From the NCBI RefSeq assembly GCF_007678255.1, contig NZ_VEED01000017.1, forward strand, positions 1 through 64,000: a stretch of DNA of 64,000 bases, read 5' to 3'. Below the pieces are notes generated by a model. That model had not been told where the DNA came from. It made no database searches and saw only the letters and a list, made by a program, of their open reading frames with translations. This DNA is from Bacillus sp. X1(2014) (GTDB taxonomy: Bacteria > Bacillota > Bacilli > Bacillales_B > DSM-18226). A program made the position numbers and the translations under genes. Positions 1-8,760 of the stretch are shown piece after piece (position 1 is the stretch's first letter; each line of letters starts with the position of its first letter).

Positions 1-72
1 GATTAGCTCAGCTGGGAGAGCATCTGCCTTACAAGCAGAGGGTCGGCGGTTCGATCCCGTCATCCTCCACCA
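1..72 (+). tRNA. tRNA-Val (anticodon TAC), 5' end cut by the window
   Basis: Anticodon stem TCTGC/GCAGA encloses the loop CTTACAA, giving anticodon TAC (valine). The T arm GGCGGTTCGATCCCGTC is intact and the 3' CCA is encoded at 70-72. The acceptor 3' strand ATCCTCC implies that four 5' bases (GGAG) lie just outside the window. First visible gene of a nine-member tRNA cluster on the + strand. Confidence 0.95.
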
Positions 73-90
73 TAATTATAAGTGTTCTTT

Positions 91-167
91 GGCGGTGTAG
101 CTCAGCTGGCTAGAGCGTACGGTTCATACCCGTAAGGTCGGGGGTTCGATCCCCTCCGCCGCTACCA
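91..167 (+). tRNA. tRNA-Met (elongator, anticodon CAT)
   Basis: Acceptor GGCGGTG pairs with CGCCGCT-type 3' strand. The anticodon stem TACGG/CCGTA holds the loop TTCATAC, giving CAT. CCA is encoded at 165-167. The first acceptor pair is a normal G-C pair and the body resembles B. subtilis elongator tRNA-Met rather than the initiator found at 443. Confidence 0.93.
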
Positions 168-188
168 AATGATTAGTTGTTTGAAACT

Positions 189-281
189 GGAGGAATACCC
201 AAGTTTGGCTGAAGGGATCGGTCTTGAAAACCGACAGGCGGGTCATACCGCGCGGGGGTTCGAATCCCTCTTCCTCCTCCA
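189..281 (+). tRNA. tRNA-Ser (anticodon TGA)
   Basis: A class II tRNA with a long variable arm (roughly 235-255). Acceptor GGAGGAA pairs with TTCCTCC, and the anticodon loop CTTGAAA gives TGA (Ser, UCA). The base before the encoded CCA reads as T; a G at that position is usual in serine tRNAs, so this is mildly odd. Confidence 0.93.
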
Positions 282-294
282 TTTATATTAATAA

Positions 295-516
<222 letters not shown>

Positions 517-519
517 TTT

Positions 520-596
520 GGTCCGGTAGTTCAGTTGGTTAGAATGCCTGCCTGTCACGCAGGAGGTCGCGGGTTCGAGTCCCGTCCGGACCGCCA
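520..596 (+). tRNA. tRNA-Asp (anticodon GTC)
   Basis: Acceptor GGTCCGG pairs with CCGGACC. The anticodon loop CTGTCAC within CCTGC/GCAGG gives GTC. CCA is encoded at 594-596. It begins only four bases after tRNA-fMet. Confidence 0.95.
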
Positions 597-640
597 TTTT
601 TTTCTAGTAGGTTTCCTGCTATTGATATATAGGTTATTTT

Positions 641-717
641 GGCGATTGTGGCGAAGTGGTTAACGCACCTGATTGTGGTTCAGGCATTCGTGGGTTCGAT
701 TCCCATCAGTCGCCCCA
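641..717 (+). tRNA. tRNA-His (anticodon GTG)
   Basis: The anticodon stem CCTGA/TCAGG holds the loop TTGTGGT, giving GTG. The 5' end carries the extra G(-1) opposite C73 that is specific to tRNA-His. CCA is encoded at 715-717. Confidence 0.95.
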
Positions 718-732
718 TTATTATTTGATTAC

Positions 733-807
733 TGGGCTATAGCCAAGCGGTAAGGCATCGCACTTTGACTGCGACATGCGTTGGTTCAAATCCAGCTAGC
801 CCAGCCA
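733..807 (+). tRNA. tRNA-Gln (anticodon TTG)
   Basis: Acceptor TGGGCTA pairs with TAGCCCA. The anticodon loop CTTTGAC within TCGCA/TGCGA gives TTG. CCA is encoded at 805-807. Confidence 0.95.
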
Positions 808-828
808 TTTTTACTTATTTTTGATAAT

Positions 829-902
829 GCGGGTGTAGTTTAGTGGTAAAACCTCAGCCTTCCAAGCTGATGTTGTGAGTTCGATTCTCATCACCCGCTC
901 CA
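829..902 (+). tRNA. tRNA-Gly (anticodon TCC)
   Basis: Acceptor GCGGGTG pairs with CACCCGC. The anticodon loop CTTCCAA within TCAGC/GCTGA gives TCC. CCA is encoded at 900-902. Confidence 0.95.
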
Positions 903-906
903 ATAT

Positions 907-980
<74 letters not shown>

Positions 981-985
981 TCATA

Positions 986-1029
986 AAAAACGACTTAGAA
1001 GTTTCTTACAACCTCTAAGTCGTTTTTTT
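986..1029 (+). terminator. Terminator of the tRNA operon
   Basis: Stem AAAACGACTTAGA pairs with TCTAAGTCGTTTT and runs into an eight-T tract, six bases after tRNA-Ile. It also lies tail to tail with the hydrolase gene ending at 1038. Confidence 0.9.
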
Positions 1030-1037
1030 TACATACA

Positions 1038-1757
1038 CTATTTACAAAAAATATGTTTCCCAATTCTTTTGATTTGAGGCCGACTCCATATCCAGCCACT
1101 TGTCGCGGTATCAGGATTAAAATAATAAATGGCTCCGCCACTAGGATCCCAGCCATTGATCGCATCCATAACTGCTTTCTTCGCAGTCGCATTGGGTGTT
1201 AAATTAATCTGGCCATCTGCCACTGCAGTAAAGGCTCCTGGTTGATAGATGACACCTGCAACTGTATCTGGAAACGATGAGTGACTGACCCGATTCAAAA
1301 TAACTGCTGCAACAGCAACCTGTCCAGTGTATTCCTCTCCACGTGATTCCCCGTAAACAGCGTTTGACATCAATTGAATATCATTTTGTGAAAAACCTCC
1401 TGTGACATTAGCAGAATTGTTTCCCGATGAATTAGTTTTTTCATATTTTGTTGCTTTCACAATAGCTGCCTTTGTTTTAGAGCCTACCACACCATCCACA
1501 GGAAGACCAAATTGATCTTGAAAATTCCGGACGGCCCAATAGGTATTCCAGCCAAATACACCATCTACATTACTTGTATAAAAGCCGTTATATTTGAGTC
1601 GTGACTGTAATTCAATAACGTCTTCTCCTGTTGAACCCCTTTGGAGAACCTGACTAGTAAACGCAAATACGTCATTACTTTGTTCACTAGTGGTAATGAA
1701 TACAATAAAAAGCACAAGAAAAATCAGCCGTGTCTTTATGAAAGCTTTTTCTAGCAA
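1038..1757 (-). CDS. sleB: SleB-type spore cortex-lytic hydrolase
   Basis: A 239-residue exported cell-wall hydrolase. Residues 1-33 form a signal peptide (hydrophobic LIFLVLFIVF), residues 36-100 a PG_binding_1 repeat (GSTGEDVIELQ...VDGVFG), and about 121-239 the Hydrolase_2/SleB catalytic domain with the VYGESRGE motif (probable catalytic Glu137) and the C-terminal SRPQIKRIGKH signature. SleB cleaves muramic-lactam-containing spore cortex peptidoglycan during germination. I chose the TTG at 1757 because AGGAGG sits seven bases upstream; an in-frame ATG at 1862 would add 35 residues and has no such support. No ypeB partner is adjacent, so it may be a SleB paralogue rather than the germination enzyme itself. 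Confidence 0.82.
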   Translation of the reverse strand: MLEKAFIKTRLIFLVLFIVFITTSEQSNDVFAFTSQVLQRGSTGEDVIELQSRLKYNGFYTSNVDGVFGWNTYWAVRNFQDQFGLPVDGVVGSKTKAAIVKATKYEKTNSSGNNSANVTGGFSQNDIQLMSNAVYGESRGEEYTGQVAVAAVILNRVSHSSFPDTVAGVIYQPGAFTAVADGQINLTPNATAKKAVMDAINGWDPSGGAIYYFNPDTATSGWIWSRPQIKRIGKHIFCK

Positions 1758-1867
1758 AATATAGCCTCCTAAGAACAATAATAACGTTATTTTCTTCAAA
1801 ATTTGCCCTTTTATGTAAGATGAATAAAAAAGAATACCGCCCGATTGCGGTATCCCTCCCATAACTA

Positions 1868-3328
1868 TTATTTATTTGACTCTCTAATCACTTCCGTATA
1901 AAACTTTATCGCATTTAGGTAGTTTTCGACGCTGACATGTTCATTCGTTCCATGCATTCGATTGAGATCCTCTGAAGTAATCTGTACAGGTAGGAACCGA
2001 TAAGTATTACTAGAAATCCGATCATATTGCCTTGCATCAGAGCCGGCAAACATTAAATACGGGGCAATGACTGCTTTCCCGTATACATTCCTCGCAGCTT
2101 GTTGAATCGACTTAAATGGCCATCCCGTAATCGAAGACACCTTGGAGGCTTCATTACCTGTTACCGTCACGTTAATATCATCATCATCGATGGTGTCCTC
2201 AATGAATGTCTTTACTTCACCTAAGGAATCACCAGGCATGAGTCGAAGGTTGATGAAAGCGGTGGCTTTTTCAGGTAAGGCATTATATTGCTCGCCAGCT
2301 TGAAAAATCGTTGGGGCAATCGTGGTACGAATTAATGCTGCAGAGGCTGGCTGTCCAAGTAATATTTTTTCAATCACCGGCTCAAAAATGACTTTGTTGG
2401 CAAACACATATTTCATCCCAAAACTCATTTCTGGTGCAACATATTCAAATAAATCTTCACCGGGACCTCTAAGGTCACCATGAAACTGAGTATCTTCAAG
2501 TTTCGCAATGGCACTTGATATCCGGCCAATATTGGTGTGATCCTTTGGCTGGGAGGAGTGACCGCCGCTGCCTTCAATTGTTAGTTCTGCTGTCGCTGAT
2601 CCTTTCTCCGAAATACCAACCACACCAACAGGCTGATTCACACCAGGAACCATGTTTTCAACGATTGCTCCACCTTCATCCAAAACATAGTCAAAGGTTA
2701 TCCCTCTGTCTTTTAAGGTATCAACAATCGTTCTAGCCCCTTCATCACCGCCGATCTCTTCATCAAATCCAAACATAAAATACAGATCGCGCTTCGGCTG
2801 GAATCCTTCCATTAACAAATAATCAACCGCTTGTAAAATTCCAATCACGCCGATTTTGTCATCTAATGTCCCTCGGCCCCATATCTTCTCATCCACAATG
2901 GCGCCACTGAAAGGTTTTTGCTCCCAATTGGCTTCCGTTCCAGATAAAACAGGAACCACATCATAATGACTTGTTAAACCGACGGGCCTTTTGCCTGCAT
3001 CGCTGCCTTTCCATTTATATACAAGGGCATAATTATTTACTCTTTCAAATTCTAACTGTTCGTAAATACGTGGGAAACTTTCGTGTAAAAAGGCAATAAA
3101 CTTTTCAAATTCCTTAAAATCAAATTTACTGCGGTCTTGATAGGATATGGTTTTGTAAGTTATTGCTTTGGATAAATTCTCAACTGCAACATCCTCGTTA
3201 ATTACTATGTCTGTTGGGTGGGGAGCCGGTTGTTTTGATTTTGTTATTAGAGTATTGAAAACGGTTATAGTTAGGAAAACAAGAATGATACCGCCAAAAA
3301 TTCGTAGTGCAAGCTTTCGCTTTTTCAT
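1868..3328 (-). CDS. M20-family metallopeptidase, membrane anchored
   Basis: A 486-residue protein. One N-terminal membrane segment (about residues 5-28) precedes an M20/M25/M40 peptidase fold. Visible metal-site motifs are the HYDVVPV stretch (His near 121), GRGTLDDK (bridging Asp near 156), FDEEIGGDEG (Glu pair near 190) and a C-terminal MHGTNEH. The dimerisation domain lies between. It resembles the PM20D1/carboxypeptidase-S branch, which hydrolyses N-acyl amino acids or dipeptides; the substrate here is unknown. The start at 3328 fits GGGGA eight bases upstream; a GTG five codons further out is possible. Confidence 0.8.
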   Translation of the reverse strand: MKKRKLALRIFGGIILVFLTITVFNTLITKSKQPAPHPTDIVINEDVAVENLSKAITYKTISYQDRSKFDFKEFEKFIAFLHESFPRIYEQLEFERVNNYALVYKWKGSDAGKRPVGLTSHYDVVPVLSGTEANWEQKPFSGAIVDEKIWGRGTLDDKIGVIGILQAVDYLLMEGFQPKRDLYFMFGFDEEIGGDEGARTIVDTLKDRGITFDYVLDEGGAIVENMVPGVNQPVGVVGISEKGSATAELTIEGSGGHSSQPKDHTNIGRISSAIAKLEDTQFHGDLRGPGEDLFEYVAPEMSFGMKYVFANKVIFEPVIEKILLGQPASAALIRTTIAPTIFQAGEQYNALPEKATAFINLRLMPGDSLGEVKTFIEDTIDDDDINVTVTGNEASKVSSITGWPFKSIQQAARNVYGKAVIAPYLMFAGSDARQYDRISSNTYRFLPVQITSEDLNRMHGTNEHVSVENYLNAIKFYTEVIRESNK

Positions 3329-3404
3329 AGAAAACATCCCCACTTTTCCTGTTAATACCTTAATTGTACAATATTATCAGAATAGTAGGAACTTTATGTG
3401 ATTA

Positions 3405-3438
3405 TAAAAAGAAAAGAACGATTATCATGGATAATCGC
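3405..3438 (-). terminator. Terminator after dbpA
   Basis: Read on the minus strand, CGATTATC and GATAATCG form a stem around CAT and are followed by TCTTTTCTTTTT. It lies about 20 bases beyond the dbpA stop. Confidence 0.7.
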
Positions 3439-3457
3439 TCGAAATAAAGTACTTCCT

Positions 3458-4903
3458 TTATTTAAGTGCTTTGCTAACTTTAAGTTTCTTTCCTTTAATG
3501 GTGGCATTCTCCATCGCCTGTAAGACGAGCGCGCCCTTGCCATTCAAAATATCAACATAGGTCATCTGATCCTGAATGGTGATAATGCCAATATCCTCGG
3601 CCGTGACACCAGGGATTTTTGCGATCGTCCCAACAAAATCGACTGCGCGCATCTTCTTCTTTTTTCCACCACTGAAATGCAGCTTCATGATACCTTGGTT
3701 AATCCGTGCGGTTTTATTATTTCTTACGACACGGCGGCCACCGATTTTTTCTTCGAAAGCGTCTTTTCCTTTTGCAACTTCAGCAGGCTTTGGAGCCTCC
3801 ATTTTAGGAATCTCAAAGCCAATATATCGCTCTATCGAACGAACAAATTTCCCTTCATATGGGGTGGCAAAAGTTATCGCTTTGCCTTCATTTCCGGCAC
3901 GACCCGTTCTCCCGGTGCGATGGACATAGCTTTCCTTTTCCATCGGGACGTCATAATTGATGACGAGGGTGACATTATCAATATCAATTCCACGTGCAGC
4001 TACATCCGTGGCGATGAGGTAGCGGAAATTCCCCATTTTGAAGCCATCCATTACGGCAAACCGATCTTGTTGTTCTAATCCTCCATGAAGTCGTTCACAA
4101 GAATAATTGGATTCTTCCAATTCGGAATAAACAGTATCGACATGTTCCTTTGTCCGGCAAAAGATAAGACAGCTGTCTGGATTCTCGACCACTGTAACAT
4201 CCTTGAGCAGGGATAGTTTGTCTTCCTCATTGACCTCGATTAACCTATGTTCAATCGTATCCGTCGTGACCCCGGTGGATGCAATTTCGATATTAACAGG
4301 ATTTTTCATATACTTATGGCAGAGGTTCTCGACATCCTCCGGTAAGGTAGCCGAGAAGACCATGGTGACTCGGTTGGAAGGAAGTTCTTTTATGATCGCT
4401 TCAACTTCGTCGATAAACCCCATATTAAGCATTTCATCTGCTTCATCGATAATAAGATACTTTATTTCATCAAGAATGAGGGTCTCTCTGTCAATATGGT
4501 CCATGACACGTCCGGGTGTTCCTACGACGACATGCGTTTTCTGCTGCAGTTCTTCTTTTTGCTTCGAAAATGGTTCTTTCCCGTAAACAGCCATGGCCTT
4601 GATCCGTTTAAACCTGCCAATATTCGTCACATCCTCGCGCACTTGAACCGCAAGTTCTCTCGTTGGGGTAAGAATTAATGCTTGTGGCTTCCTTTCTTCC
4701 CAGTTAATCATGTTGCAAACAGGGATCGCGAAGGCGGCTGTCTTACCGCTGCCCGTTTGCGATTTTACAACCAGATCTTGATTCTTCAATGCCAGGGGAA
4801 TGACCTTGGTTTGGACCTCGGTAGGAGTGTCATATTTTAAAATGGTCAGTGCTCTTGTGATTTCGTCACTTAAATGATAATCCGCAAAACTTACTTTACT
4901 CAT
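3458..4903 (-). CDS. dbpA: ATP-dependent RNA helicase DbpA (DEAD box)
   Basis: At 481 residues it matches the length of B. subtilis DbpA/YxiN. It carries the Q motif, Walker A (SQTGSGKT, about 52-59), the DEAD box (IIDEADEML, about 152-160), SAT (about 184-186) and the motif VI region [10 protein letters not shown] (about 330-340). A C-terminal RNA-binding domain (about 405-481) directs DbpA to hairpin 92 of 23S rRNA, where it helps 50S assembly. ATG at 4903 has GAGGT six bases upstream. Monocistronic, with its own promoter and terminator. Confidence 0.95.
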   Translation of the reverse strand: MSKVSFADYHLSDEITRALTILKYDTPTEVQTKVIPLALKNQDLVVKSQTGSGKTAAFAIPVCNMINWEERKPQALILTPTRELAVQVREDVTNIGRFKRIKAMAVYGKEPFSKQKEELQQKTHVVVGTPGRVMDHIDRETLILDEIKYLIIDEADEMLNMGFIDEVEAIIKELPSNRVTMVFSATLPEDVENLCHKYMKNPVNIEIASTGVTTDTIEHRLIEVNEEDKLSLLKDVTVVENPDSCLIFCRTKEHVDTVYSELEESNYSCERLHGGLEQQDRFAVMDGFKMGNFRYLIATDVAARGIDIDNVTLVINYDVPMEKESYVHRTGRTGRAGNEGKAITFATPYEGKFVRSIERYIGFEIPKMEAPKPAEVAKGKDAFEEKIGGRRVVRNNKTARINQGIMKLHFSGGKKKKMRAVDFVGTIAKIPGVTAEDIGIITIQDQMTYVDILNGKGALVLQAMENATIKGKKLKVSKALK

Positions 4904-4989
4904 GTATTTACCTCGTTTATTAGTATTATCCGGCTTACCTTTAGGATTTCTCGCAAAGAAATATCATATGCATAAACTGAATACGCTCC

Positions 4990-5018
4990 ATTATACTGGA
5001 TATACACCATTCACCCAA
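4990..5018 (-). promoter_or_regulatory. Probable sigma-A promoter of dbpA
   Basis: On the minus strand TTGGGT and TATAAT are separated by 17 bases, giving an untranslated leader of about 80 bases before the dbpA ATG. Confidence 0.6.
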
Positions 5019-5040
5019 AATAATTTTTAAAATTATTTCA

Positions 5041-5096
5041 AAAAAAGTGCCTGACACCAGAAGTGTTGCTATATCTGGTGTCAGGCACTTTTTTGC
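5041..5096. terminator. Dispersed GTGCCTGACACC hairpin between dbpA and des
   Basis: A perfect 20-bp stem (AAAAAGTGCCTGACACCAGA and its complement) has A and T tracts on its two sides, so it could terminate in either direction. It lies between divergent promoters, where no terminator is obviously needed. One of at least five related copies in the window. Confidence 0.75.
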
Positions 5097-5116
5097 TGAA
5101 AAATATTATTGTAATG

Positions 5117-5191
5117 TGACATTTGTCATATCCTGCACATGACACCTGCTACTAACAAGGACAAACTTCTTTCTTTATACTTTGATATAAC
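5117..5191 (+). promoter_or_regulatory. des promoter region with DesR-like inverted repeat
   Basis: TGACA-TT-TGTCA (5117-5128) followed by ATGACA (5139-5144) resembles the DesR-binding repeats upstream of Bacillus des. A possible -10 element TATAAC is at 5186-5191, with no recognisable -35, as expected for an activator-dependent promoter. The operator assignment is by resemblance only. Confidence 0.5.
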
Positions 5192-5220
5192 GACACGAAG
5201 AAGGAAGGGAATTCAAAAAA

Positions 5221-6255
5221 ATGACCTTACAAAATACGAAGACTCTAAAAAAACAAGTGGCTCCCTTTGAAAAATCAACGACAAAAGAAAGTGTATGGCA
5301 GATTATAAATACTGTCGTGCCATTTATTGCATTATGGTACTTAGCCTATTTAAGCCTATCCGTTTCCTATTGGTTAGCATTGGTTCCGATTGTAATTTCC
5401 GCAGGATTACTAACTAGGATTTTCATCATATTTCATGATTGTACCCATCATTCCTTTTTTAAAAGCCGCCGTGCCAACCGAATCGTTGGGACAGCGATGG
5501 GTGTATTAACCATCTTCCCCTTTGATCAATGGGGACATGAGCATTCTGTTCATCACGCAACAAGTGGAAACTTGGATAAACGAGGTACAGGAGATATTTG
5601 GACACTTACAGTAGATGAATATTTAGCTGCGCCACTTAGACTTCGTTTAGCTTATCGTTTTTATCGCAATCCATTGGTCATGCTTGGATTAGGCCCGATT
5701 TATGTTTTTCTTCTTAAAAATCGATTTAACCGTAAAGGCGCAAAACAGAAGGAACGTAACAACACGTATTTAACCAATGTTCTGATTGTTGCTCTGATTA
5801 GTATACTTTGTTGGGCAATCGGATGGCAGTCGTTTCTATTAGTACAGGGTTCGATTTTCATGATCTCAGGAGCTGCAGGTATTTGGTTGTTCTACGTACA
5901 GCATACTTTTGAAGATTCTTATTTTGAAGAAGATAAAGAATGGGAATATGTGAAAGCAGCAGTTGAAGGTAGTTCATTCTATAAACTTCCAAAAGTTTTG
6001 CAATGGTTGACTGGAAATATTGGCTTTCACCATGTGCACCATTTAAGCCCACGGGTTCCTAACTATAAATTGGAAGAGGCACACAAAAATACGCTTCCTT
6101 TACAAAAGGTTCCGACGATTACGCTTGCTACAAGCTTAAAGTCTCTTAAATTCCGTTTATGGGATGAGGAACGAAAGAACTTTGTAACCTTTAAGGAAGT
6201 TAAAGCTTTAGCGAAGAAAAGGTTCACTGTCCAACAAGTGAAACCGGAAATTTAA
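5221..6255 (+). CDS. des: Acyl-lipid desaturase (Des)
   Basis: A 344-residue integral membrane desaturase with the three histidine boxes HDCTHH (about 72-77), HEHSVHH (about 105-111) and HHVHH (about 275-279), and several hydrophobic segments between them. B. subtilis Des (about 350 residues) introduces a cis double bond at position 5 of membrane phospholipid acyl chains after cold shock. RBS AAGGAAGGG precedes the ATG. A truncated response regulator follows 91 bases downstream; the usual kinase gene desK is absent. Confidence 0.93.
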   Translation: MTLQNTKTLKKQVAPFEKSTTKESVWQIINTVVPFIALWYLAYLSLSVSYWLALVPIVISAGLLTRIFIIFHDCTHHSFFKSRRANRIVGTAMGVLTIFPFDQWGHEHSVHHATSGNLDKRGTGDIWTLTVDEYLAAPLRLRLAYRFYRNPLVMLGLGPIYVFLLKNRFNRKGAKQKERNNTYLTNVLIVALISILCWAIGWQSFLLVQGSIFMISGAAGIWLFYVQHTFEDSYFEEDKEWEYVKAAVEGSSFYKLPKVLQWLTGNIGFHHVHHLSPRVPNYKLEEAHKNTLPLQKVPTITLATSLKSLKFRLWDEERKNFVTFKEVKALAKKRFTVQQVKPEI

Positions 6256-6346
6256 CAACTAAAGATCCCATTATTACAGGCTTGCTCCCCTTCAATAAGG
6301 GGAGTTGTTATTTACATAACAGCTGCCAGATAAGGAGAGAACTTAC

Positions 6347-6868
6347 ATGATTCGAATAGTTATTGCAGAGGATCAGGAACTGCTGCTTGGTGCAATGGGT
6401 TCTCTCTTGAATTTGGAAGACGACATGGAAGTGGTCGGTCAAGCAAGCAATGGGGAAGAGGCACTTTCACTAGTGCATCAACTGCAGCCTGATGTTTGTA
6501 TCATGGATATCGAGATGCCTGAAATGAGTGGGCTAGAGGCAGCAGAAGCCTTAAGTTCATTTGGCTGCAAGGTGATTATTCTAACTACCTTTGCGCGAAA
6601 TGGATATTATCGGCGTGCTTTACAGGCGGGGGTAAGTGGGTTTTTATTGAAGGATAGCCCTAGTGAGGAACTAGCCAATTCCATTCGCAGCATTAATAAC
6701 GGAGATAAAATTTATAACGCGGAACTAATCGATGAAGACCCCATTGACCAAAAACAAGATATAGAAAAAATACAACAAAAACAACGCCTCAAGGAACAAA
6801 CAAAAATCAACACAGTCAGAAACTACCTTACCACCATACTAGATAAAATAAAATTACCAACAGGGTAG
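6347..6868 (+). CDS. desR: DesR-like response regulator with degraded output domain
   Basis: 173 residues, against about 199 for DesR. The receiver domain is complete (residues 1-120; acidic pocket E8/D9, phosphoacceptor D54 in CIMDIEMP, K about 103). From about residue 128 the LuxR-type helix-turn-helix is unrecognisable and replaced by Lys/Gln-rich sequence. A remnant of the last DNA-binding helix survives (NTVRNYLTTILDK), and the protein stops where the family would continue. A GTGCCTGACACC-type repeat starts six bases after the stop. DNA in the altered part is almost free of G, unlike the rest of the gene. Probably unable to bind the des operator; best treated as a decaying gene. Confidence 0.8.
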   Translation: MIRIVIAEDQELLLGAMGSLLNLEDDMEVVGQASNGEEALSLVHQLQPDVCIMDIEMPEMSGLEAAEALSSFGCKVIILTTFARNGYYRRALQAGVSGFLLKDSPSEELANSIRSINNGDKIYNAELIDEDPIDQKQDIEKIQQKQRLKEQTKINTVRNYLTTILDKIKLPTG

Positions 6869-6873
6869 AAAAT

Positions 6874-6926
6874 AGGTGTCAGGCACCATGTGAAATTTTC
6901 ACATAGTGTCTGACACCCTTTTTTAT
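6874..6926. terminator. GTGCCTGACACC-family hairpin after the DesR remnant
   Basis: GGTGTCAGGCACCATGTGAA pairs imperfectly with its complement 17 bases on and is followed by CCCTTTTTTAT. It probably terminates des/desR. It abuts the truncated 3' end of desR, which may mean that arrival of the repeat removed the end of the gene. Confidence 0.75.
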
Positions 6927-6930
6927 ATTT

Positions 6931-8604
6931 TTATATTTCAATAATGATAGGCAGGATCATCGGTTTTCTTTTTGTTTGGGCAAATACATATTGGCCGACG
7001 CTTTTTTTGATGTTTTGTTTCATGACATTCCATTGGCGGATATTTTCACTTTGGAGGTCATTAATGGTTTTCTTAGCAAGGCGGTTTATCTCTTTGAGGA
7101 GCTGATCCGAATCACGTGCATAGACGAAACCGCGCGTAATCGTATCAGGTCCAGAAATGATCTTTCGGTCTCCTTTACTAATGGTGATCACAATTACGAG
7201 CATTCCATCTTCAGAAAGTTGTTTCCGGTCCCTGAGGACAATGTCCCCAATGTCGCCAACGCCCATTCCGTCTACATATGTATCCCCAGCTGGAATGGAG
7301 CGGGTCTGACGAGCAACGGAATTTTCGATATCAACCACATCGCCATTTTTAATAATAAATGTATTCCCTTGCTCTACGCCCACTGACTCCGCTAATAACC
7401 GGTGATGATGCAGCATTCGATATTCACCATGAATCGGAATAAAATAGGTTGGTTTCATTAAAGTAAGCATGAGCTTTAAGTCTTCCTGATAACCGTGCCC
7501 AGAAACATGCATACCCGTTGAACTGCCTGAGCCATAGATCACTTTAGCACCTAGTTTGAATAAGTTGTCGATGATCCTTGACACATCTTTTTCATTGCCC
7601 GGTATTGGTGAGGCAGCTAAGATAACTGTATCTCCCGGATAAATGGAAACATCCCGATAGTTTCCGCTGGCTAAGCGAGCAAGAGCCGCCATGGGTTCCC
7701 CCTGACTTCCGGTGCATAGGATGACCACTTTTTCCGGAGTAAGTTGGTCAACATCCCGTGCTTCGATGAGCATTCCTTCGGGCATGGTTAAATATCCCCG
7801 CTCTATTGCAACAGAGACGACATTTACCATACTACGGCCAAGAAGCGCGATCTTTCGATTGGATTTTATGGCAGAGGCAACGACCTGCTGAACACGATTT
7901 ACATTCGATGCAAAGGTAGATATGAAGATTTTCCCTTCCGCTTTCATGAAAGCTTCATCCATATTGTCCCCAATCATCTGCTCTGAAGGTGTTAGCCCTT
8001 TACGCTCCGCATTGGTACTTTCAGATATTAAAACTAAGACACCTTGCTCGCCGATATCAGCCATTTTATGAATATCCGAATGTTGATTATTCACCGGTGT
8101 TAAATCAAATTTGAAGTCTCCGGTATGAACGACATTCCCCTCTGGAGTATGAAAAACAATGCCGAGACAATCCGGGATACTGTGACTTACTCTAAAGAAG
8201 GAAACCGAAGTTTCCCCAAACTCAAGTTTGGAATTAGAATCAATTGTCACGAGCTTTGTGTTTCCATTCAATCGGTGCTCGTCAATTTTTAATTCAATGA
8301 GACCCAATGTAAAGCGGGTAGCATAAATAGGGACGTTCAATTTTCTTAAGATATACGGGATCCCGCCAATATGGTCCTCATGCCCATGGGTGACAATCAA
8401 TGCGCGGATTTTCTCCTGATTTTCTTCTAAATAGGTAATATCGGGGATAATTAAATCAATTCCTAATAAACTCTCATCTGGAAACTTTCCACCGCAGTCA
8501 ATGATAAAAATATCGTCTGCGTATTGAACCACATACATGTTTTTACCGATTTCATTGATGCCGCCTAAAGCGAAAATGGATAATTGCTGATCATTGGTTT
8601 GCAA
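6931..8604 (-). CDS. rnjB: Ribonuclease J (RNase J2-type by position)
   Basis: 557 residues with the metallo-beta-lactamase/beta-CASP architecture. The zinc motif THGHEDHIGG is at about residues 72-81, with later metal-site histidines (HSIPDC, HTGDFK) and a C-terminal tail. RNase J enzymes combine 5'-3' exonuclease and endonuclease activity in RNA turnover and rRNA maturation. dapA-rnjB linkage is known from B. subtilis and points to RNase J2, although the fully intact catalytic motif is also compatible with J1. TTG at 8604 has GGGAGGA eight bases upstream; the in-frame ATG at 8637 lacks a ribosome site. Confidence 0.85.
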   Translation of the reverse strand: MQTNDQQLSIFALGGINEIGKNMYVVQYADDIFIIDCGGKFPDESLLGIDLIIPDITYLEENQEKIRALIVTHGHEDHIGGIPYILRKLNVPIYATRFTLGLIELKIDEHRLNGNTKLVTIDSNSKLEFGETSVSFFRVSHSIPDCLGIVFHTPEGNVVHTGDFKFDLTPVNNQHSDIHKMADIGEQGVLVLISESTNAERKGLTPSEQMIGDNMDEAFMKAEGKIFISTFASNVNRVQQVVASAIKSNRKIALLGRSMVNVVSVAIERGYLTMPEGMLIEARDVDQLTPEKVVILCTGSQGEPMAALARLASGNYRDVSIYPGDTVILAASPIPGNEKDVSRIIDNLFKLGAKVIYGSGSSTGMHVSGHGYQEDLKLMLTLMKPTYFIPIHGEYRMLHHHRLLAESVGVEQGNTFIIKNGDVVDIENSVARQTRSIPAGDTYVDGMGVGDIGDIVLRDRKQLSEDGMLVIVITISKGDRKIISGPDTITRGFVYARDSDQLLKEINRLAKKTINDLQSENIRQWNVMKQNIKKSVGQYVFAQTKRKPMILPIIIEI

Positions 8605-8705
8605 GTGAATATCCTCCCTATACCAAGTAAATATCAATAGTATGCCCTTTTGGTTAGACTTTATTGGAATGGGAGATGGAAACTTTTTCTAGATAGTTAC
8701 CATCA

Positions 8706-8752
8706 AAAAAAGGCTGCCAACAGCACTGAATTTCCTGTGTGTTGACAGCCTA
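8706..8752 (-). terminator. Terminator between dapA and the RNase J gene
   Basis: On the minus strand AGGCTGTCAACA and a near-complementary TGTTGGCAGCCT flank a loop and run into TTTTTT. It lies just after the dapA stop, so some transcription into rnjB is probably cut off. Confidence 0.75.
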
Positions 8753-8760
8753 CAAGCAAA

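Noticed and set aside
3576..4078. Two + strand frames inside dbpA
   Set aside because: Antisense to conserved helicase motifs; no ribosome site.
5041..5096. Possible insertion-sequence end
   Set aside because: No transposase gene or target duplication was seen; it fits a short dispersed hairpin family better.
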